Positions 8,698 through 13,123 of a stretch of 13,123 bases of DNA are shown here, piece by piece. The stretch lies in NCBI GenBank assembly GCA_016748015.1, contig JAAOMT010000441.1, positions 169,994 through 183,116 on the forward strand. The letters run 5' to 3'. The notes under the pieces were generated by a model, which ran no database searches, was not told where the DNA came from, and saw only the letters and a list, made by a program, of their open reading frames with translations. Each line of letters begins with the position of its first letter. Within the stretch, counting starts at the first letter, position 1. The DNA is from Geosiphon pyriformis. Taxonomy: Eukaryota; Glomeromycota; Glomeromycetes; Archaeosporales; Geosiphonaceae. The position numbers and the translations under genes are program-made.

Positions 8698-11600
8698 GAG
8701 TATAAACAATTCAACAAAACAAGAAAATATTGTTCATTGGTATTTAGAGTCTAATAACATGGTCTTCATTCTTACCGAAACTAAGTTGAAAGTAAATGTT
8801 GAGCCTTGGATTAAGAACAAGTTTGAAGGTATTAAAATTTTTACTTCTGGCCTAAATACAGGCTTTCTAGATGCAGGAGTGGCTATTGTAATAAATAGTT
8901 CACTGGCTTAACATGTTTCAAAGATTGAGGAAATTTCTGGTTAGGTTATTTCTGTTTATTTGTTGTTTAAAAACAAGCTCTTAGTGACTTTTCTAGGTTT
9001 GTATGCTGGTGCTTTAGCCAAAACTCAGTTTTCTCAGGCTTTTGGCATCAATTTTCTTATTTCTAGGGCAGTGAACACAAGCTCTTTTGTGGTTCTTAGT
9101 GGTAATTTCAATGAAAATAAGATTAAAAAGTATGCAAGTTTCAAAAAGTGTTTGGAGGTGGGTTTAACCAACTTATTGAATGGCTTTTCTTCGAGTAAAT
9201 TTAGCACTTGGAGCAATTTGTGTGAAATTTTGAAAGTTATTGATTATGTTTTTGTGAGTAATATTTTGGCTTCTGCTATTGTTAGATGTGAAGTTGCCTC
9301 TATATTCAAATTTTTTGATACTGACCATAATATGGTTGAGATTTCAGTTGGGTTGGGAGGTTTGGTTAATGCACATCTAAACAATATTCACAAACAGGCT
9401 AATAAAGACCAGTGGAAATTTAAGATTAAAAATGCGGATGTGACCAAGTAAGTGTGTTTCAAAGAATTTTTTTCAGCTAGTCTGGCTATGTCTTTGAATT
9501 CTTTTTTGGTTGCAAAAGAAAAAAAAGATTTGAATAGAATGTGGGAGGTATTGAAAAGTGCAATGTGTGATTCAGCTAATAAGATATTTTTCAAACACTG
9601 GTTCAGTAAATTTGATTGCCCAAAAAACAAGCAGTCTTTAGGATTTTTCAAATTAGAATCTTTAATTGCTAAGGTTATGAAATGTTTGTCTACAGGACTA
9701 ATATTGGAATTTGATCATCTTGTATGGGTTTGGTCAACTCTTGATAATATTGAGGCCTCTAAGTTTCTTGTCTTGTGTCATGACAAGCCTAGATCGACTG
9801 TGCTTGAGCATCTGTCCAGGGCTAAGAAAGATTATTGTAAGTCCAAATACTATAAGGCCAAGTTGGCCAAAAATGAATGCATCAGAGATGCAATCAATAA
9901 GTGAATAAAAAATTTTGTTTTGGATAAAGACAATATAATCAGAAATGTCTTGGAGCAGCTGTTTTGCAAAGTTGTTCTAGATTATTTGGTAATTGGAGAT
10001 GAGCTAGTTATAGAGCCTGGTGAGGTGAGATTCAAAGTAGATGAAATTATGGTGAATTAGACTCATAAGTGGAGAGTGTCTCCAGTTTTATCTGCTCTTT
10101 GGGCCTGCCAATATAGTCCTCTGGAGTATGTTAATGATGCTGCTTTTTCAGAAGTAATGTGTAATATTAGTCTGGATGAGTTGTTTTTGGTGTTCAGTGG
10201 TTTATTTGATAGAAAGGCTGCTGGTTTTTCTGGTATATCTAATGAATTGTGGAAGCACTGTAGTAATGAGGTGATAACATGTCTTTTGGATCTGTTGAAT
10301 TCTTGTTTGATGATGGGTGATGTTCTCATTCCTTGGAAGAGGGCTTGGGTCTCTATGATTCCTAAACCTTATGACTGAAATGAAGTTCTAACTAACACAA
10401 AGCCAATTGCACTTATAAAAACTACAAGAAAGATTTTGTCTAAGGTTTTGTCAAATCATATTTTGTTTGTATACAGCAAGTTTGGTATTCTGCATGGTGA
10501 CAATTTCTCAGTCTTGAGAGGCACTTTGACTCAGTCTTCAGTTTTTGCAGTAGACTCAGTTATTAAAGATGCTTTAGAAAAAAGTCATAAAATTTGGCTG
10601 GTTTTACAAGATATACACAAGCATATGACTCTGTCAGTTGGCATCATTTGAAATTAAGCTTGAAGCACATAAAAATATGTAGCAAATTCATAAAATTTTT
10701 TGGTAATATCCATGAAAACAGATACAACAGGATAATAACTAACTTTAGTTTCTTAAATGGCTATGTGGTTTATGATGATTTGAATCAGGGAAAAGTCTTC
10801 TCTCCACTTCTTTGGAAAAAATTTTATAACCCTTTGTTGTGTGAGATTAAGAGGCAAGAACATTTGTGTAGTTATAAGATTAATTCAAATTTTGTGGCAA
10901 AAACTGGCAGAATAAAAGCTAGTGGTAGTAAATCTTTTTTCTTTGTGACTGGTGCTTTTGTGGATGATACAATTTGAATTGGGAATGGTCAAGCTTCAAC
11001 ACAATACATTTTAAATATTGCAAGTAAGTTCTTTGAGATTAATGATATTTCTATTAACAATGACAAGACTGTGACTATTCCTATTAACCAGAGAGTAGTG
11101 AATGTCTCTTTGAGCATTAGTGATAGACTCATATCTGTAACAAGTAAAAATGAGTCTCACAGATACTTAGACATATTTTTGTCTATGGAGGGTTTGTTTA
11201 AACCTAGTCTTGCCAAAACCCATGTGGATGTCAGATTTTTTTCAAATATGGTTCTCAAAAAAGCGATATCTAACAAGCAGTTCTTATATTTGGTCTTGGC
11301 AGTTTTTCAGCTTATAGTCAGTTATTATACACAGTTCAGTTTTATTGCTAAGAGTATGTGTTAAAAGTAGGACATTTTGATTAGAAAGGGACTTAGGGCT
11401 AAGACTATGTTACCAAGAGATTTTTCTAATGAGGCTTTACACTACCCATCTTTATATGATCTAAAATCATTTGAACAGATACAAGCTGAAGCCAAAGTTG
11501 CTTTGGTGATTAGTTTCTCTAATGTGTCTGAAATACTAAGTTGTTTGTTTGAACATCATGCTTTGGATTTACAGGTTTTGGAGTGGGTGCTTTTTTATTC

Positions 11601-12393
11601 TTTGAGTTATCTTATTAAGTTAAGAGTTTGTCTATTGGATAACTTCTTGGCTGGCATTATGAGAATCTTAGTTGATATTAATGTTTCTTTGTCCAACAAT
11701 ATACCCAATGCTTTTCATTGCCCTGGCTGTGTTCTGATGTTTGAGATTCTAGAATCCACCTCCTATTTTGATGTGGTACATTCTTTAAAACATTTCAGTA
11801 TTGCCTTTAGTAATGTTTTGCTTGACAAGCATGATTGTGTAATAGATTAGAAGACTTTTTAGCATTGGAAAAGATTGAGTCCTAAGAGTTCAGTGTTGAC
11901 TTAGTTCACTAGGGCTTTTGTGCATATGTCCGATTATTTGTTGGGGCCTGGTGGAGGTGTGGCTGTTGTAGATCATTCTAATATTCTTTGTTTGACTGAT
12001 TTTTTGAGTGTTTGCAAACATTTGCATAAGGTTTGAGCTGGAAAGCTGAACATATTTACTGATAGTTTGTTAAGTAGTCTAAATACAAGAGATGTGGCTT
12101 GTGGAACTGCAGCTTTTTTTTCTGAGATTGGCATAGGCATGGGCATGAGTGTTCAAAGCCTGCTTTTCTCTACTTTGGCAGAGCTATAGGTGATTGTTTT
12201 GGCTTTAAAGTGTGTTTCCTCATTATGCTCAGTTGTTTTTCACTCTGATAGTTAGGCAGTTTTGACTGTTTGTGCATCAGAATGTGAGTTGGATCAGTCT
12301 GACTTTTAGAATTGATGTTGAATGAAAAAACATCATATTGCTGATTTGATTAGATTAAAAGATATTTCTGTTAGGTGGGTAAAAGTAAAAGGG
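8684..12393 (+). pseudogene. LINE B ORF2: endonuclease-RT-RNase H, degraded
   Basis: About 1,236 codons from ATG 8684 to the LTR junction, with 18 premature stops and one frameshift. The shift is a one-base loss at 10619-10621, just before AYDSV of RT motif A. Stops are at 8909, 8942, 9449, 9902, 10058, 10376, 10975, 11362, 11368, 11848, 11860, 11902, 12034, 12187, 12253, 12307, 12313 and 12319. The endonuclease domain keeps TETKL (Glu at 8777) and DTDH but reads SGNFN at 9104 where GDFN is expected. The reverse transcriptase keeps PKPYD, SPLLW and motif C FVDD (10963-10968). RNase H is recognisable by IFTD (Asp 12061), AEL (Glu 12181) and HSD (Asp 12247). It ends at WVKVKG, where the family continues with a catalytic-site His that is missing here because the LTR repeat starts. 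The last 500 bases carry the densest stops. Confidence 0.87.
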
Positions 12394-13123
12394 TGTTACA
12401 GTTTAAGAATTTAGAAAAAAGAATCATAAAAATAATACAAACTATTCAATCATAATATAGCACAGTAATAATCTTAGAAAGGTAATTATTAACATAGTAG
12501 CAAACACCATCTCGCGATAGTGGCAAGCACCAGTTCACAATAGCAGCCAACACCAACTGGTGATAGCAGCAAACACCAGGTTGAAATATCAAAAAGAAAG
12601 TATTTTCTTGTAGAACTACAAACATGTATATATACAGTAGTTTTAATATTGGGAAATAATCAATGAAGTAATAAAAATCATAACTTATCAAGCAATAGAT
12701 CCAATTTTATCCAACAAACTCTACTTTAAATCATACTTTCAAATTAAATATCCCAAGAAACCTTTAAAATCAAAAAGAAATGAAAAAGAATATTTAAAAC
12801 TGAACTATTACAACCCAAAGTATTAAGAAACTTACTTGTATTATTTATTGAATGAAACTATCATTCATCAACTGAATCCCTTGGAAGAATAATCCTTGAT
12901 CAAGATTATTCACATTGTTACTAATTGATAAAAGCTTTATTGTGAGAATTAGAAAAGCGCTAAAGACCATTAACATTCTGTGTTTCTAGATTAGAGAAAC
13001 ACATCAGGCAATTGCAAGAATAGCCTCAGAGAAGACCCCAAACAGTGGGTAGATTTCAGTTCAGCCTCTGAGAAGGAGTACATAAACACACACAACAATC
13101 AAGAATTAAAGAATAACTTACAT
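12394..13123. mobile_element. LTR-like repeat, right copy (cut by window edge)
   Basis: This is a direct copy of 7-737, beginning TGTTACAG, inserted in LINE B right after the codons for WVKVKG. Differences from the left copy are mostly single substitutions plus one lost A in an A-run. The part matching 738-873 lies beyond the window, so neither its other end nor a target-site duplication can be checked. With GTAACA expected at the far end, the terminal match would be TGTTAC/GTAACA, better than in the left copy. Confidence 0.75.
12494..12585. repeat. 4 x 23-base tandem repeat inside right LTR
   Basis: Same four units as in the left LTR, starting at 12494, 12517, 12540 and 12563. Unit one has a single T-to-C change (CTCGCG for CTCGTG). 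Unit number is unchanged between the copies. Confidence 0.8.

Larger units (their letters stand above)
6722..12393 (+). mobile_element. LINE B, non-LTR retrotransposon, 3' truncated
   Basis: This is the second LINE copy, in the opposite orientation to LINE A, with the same order of leader, ORF1, 23-base gap and ORF2. It reaches further 3' than LINE A and includes most of the RNase H domain. It stops at base 12393 against the TGTTACAG end of the LTR repeat. Protein identity to LINE A is roughly 50-60% by eye, so the two are diverged subfamily members rather than a recent duplication. It is more heavily mutated than LINE A. Confidence 0.85.

Noticed and set aside
7-13123. One giant LTR element with the two LINEs as cargo
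   Set aside because: Each LTR copy interrupts LINE coding sequence at a different point, and no primer-binding site or gag-pol sequence lies between them. Separate insertions explain the layout more simply.

Overview
This window looks like transposon-only sequence from an AT-rich fungal genome. The most likely host is an arbuscular mycorrhizal fungus (Glomeromycotina, Rhizophagus-like). The reason is that the long reading frames closely resemble the LINE-type non-LTR retrotransposons I associate with those genomes: a zinc-knuckle ORF1 protein, then an ORF2 polyprotein with endonuclease, reverse transcriptase and RNase H. The host is an inference from recall, not a database hit. I see no host gene, tRNA, rRNA or CRISPR array.

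Layout. Bases 7-873 and 12394-13123 (cut by the window edge) are direct copies of one LTR-like repeat, about 97% identical by eye, with TGTTA...TAACA ends. Between them lie two LINE copies placed head to head. LINE A is on the minus strand: ORF1 about 5961-4143, ORF2 4116-874. LINE B is on the plus strand: ORF1 about 6816-8660, ORF2 8684-12393. Their 5' leaders form matching inverted arms (5941-6056 and 6722-6840). The arms flank a 660-base spacer of about 94% A+T with a 33-base near-perfect palindrome almost at the symmetry axis. The block is therefore an imperfect inverted repeat of about 11.5 kb bracketed by direct LTR copies.

State of the genes. All four LINE reading frames are dead. By frame tracking I count 10 premature stops in LINE A and 25 in LINE B, but only one frameshift in each. 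The stops are TAG (22), TGA (9) and TAA (4). In 16 cases the sister copy has Trp or Gln at the same place, which points to C-to-T / G-to-A decay rather than random drift. LINE A has lost the reverse transcriptase metal ligands (FVNN for FVDD). LINE B keeps FVDD but has a damaged zinc knuckle. Both read GNFN where the endonuclease family has GDFN.

How the parts fit together. In a live element of this type, ORF1 binds the RNA, and ORF2 nicks the target and copies the RNA in place. Here each LINE is cut in or just before its RNase H domain by the LTR repeat, so neither has its 3' end. The most unusual features are the paired head-to-head architecture and the mutation pattern, rather than any working gene system.
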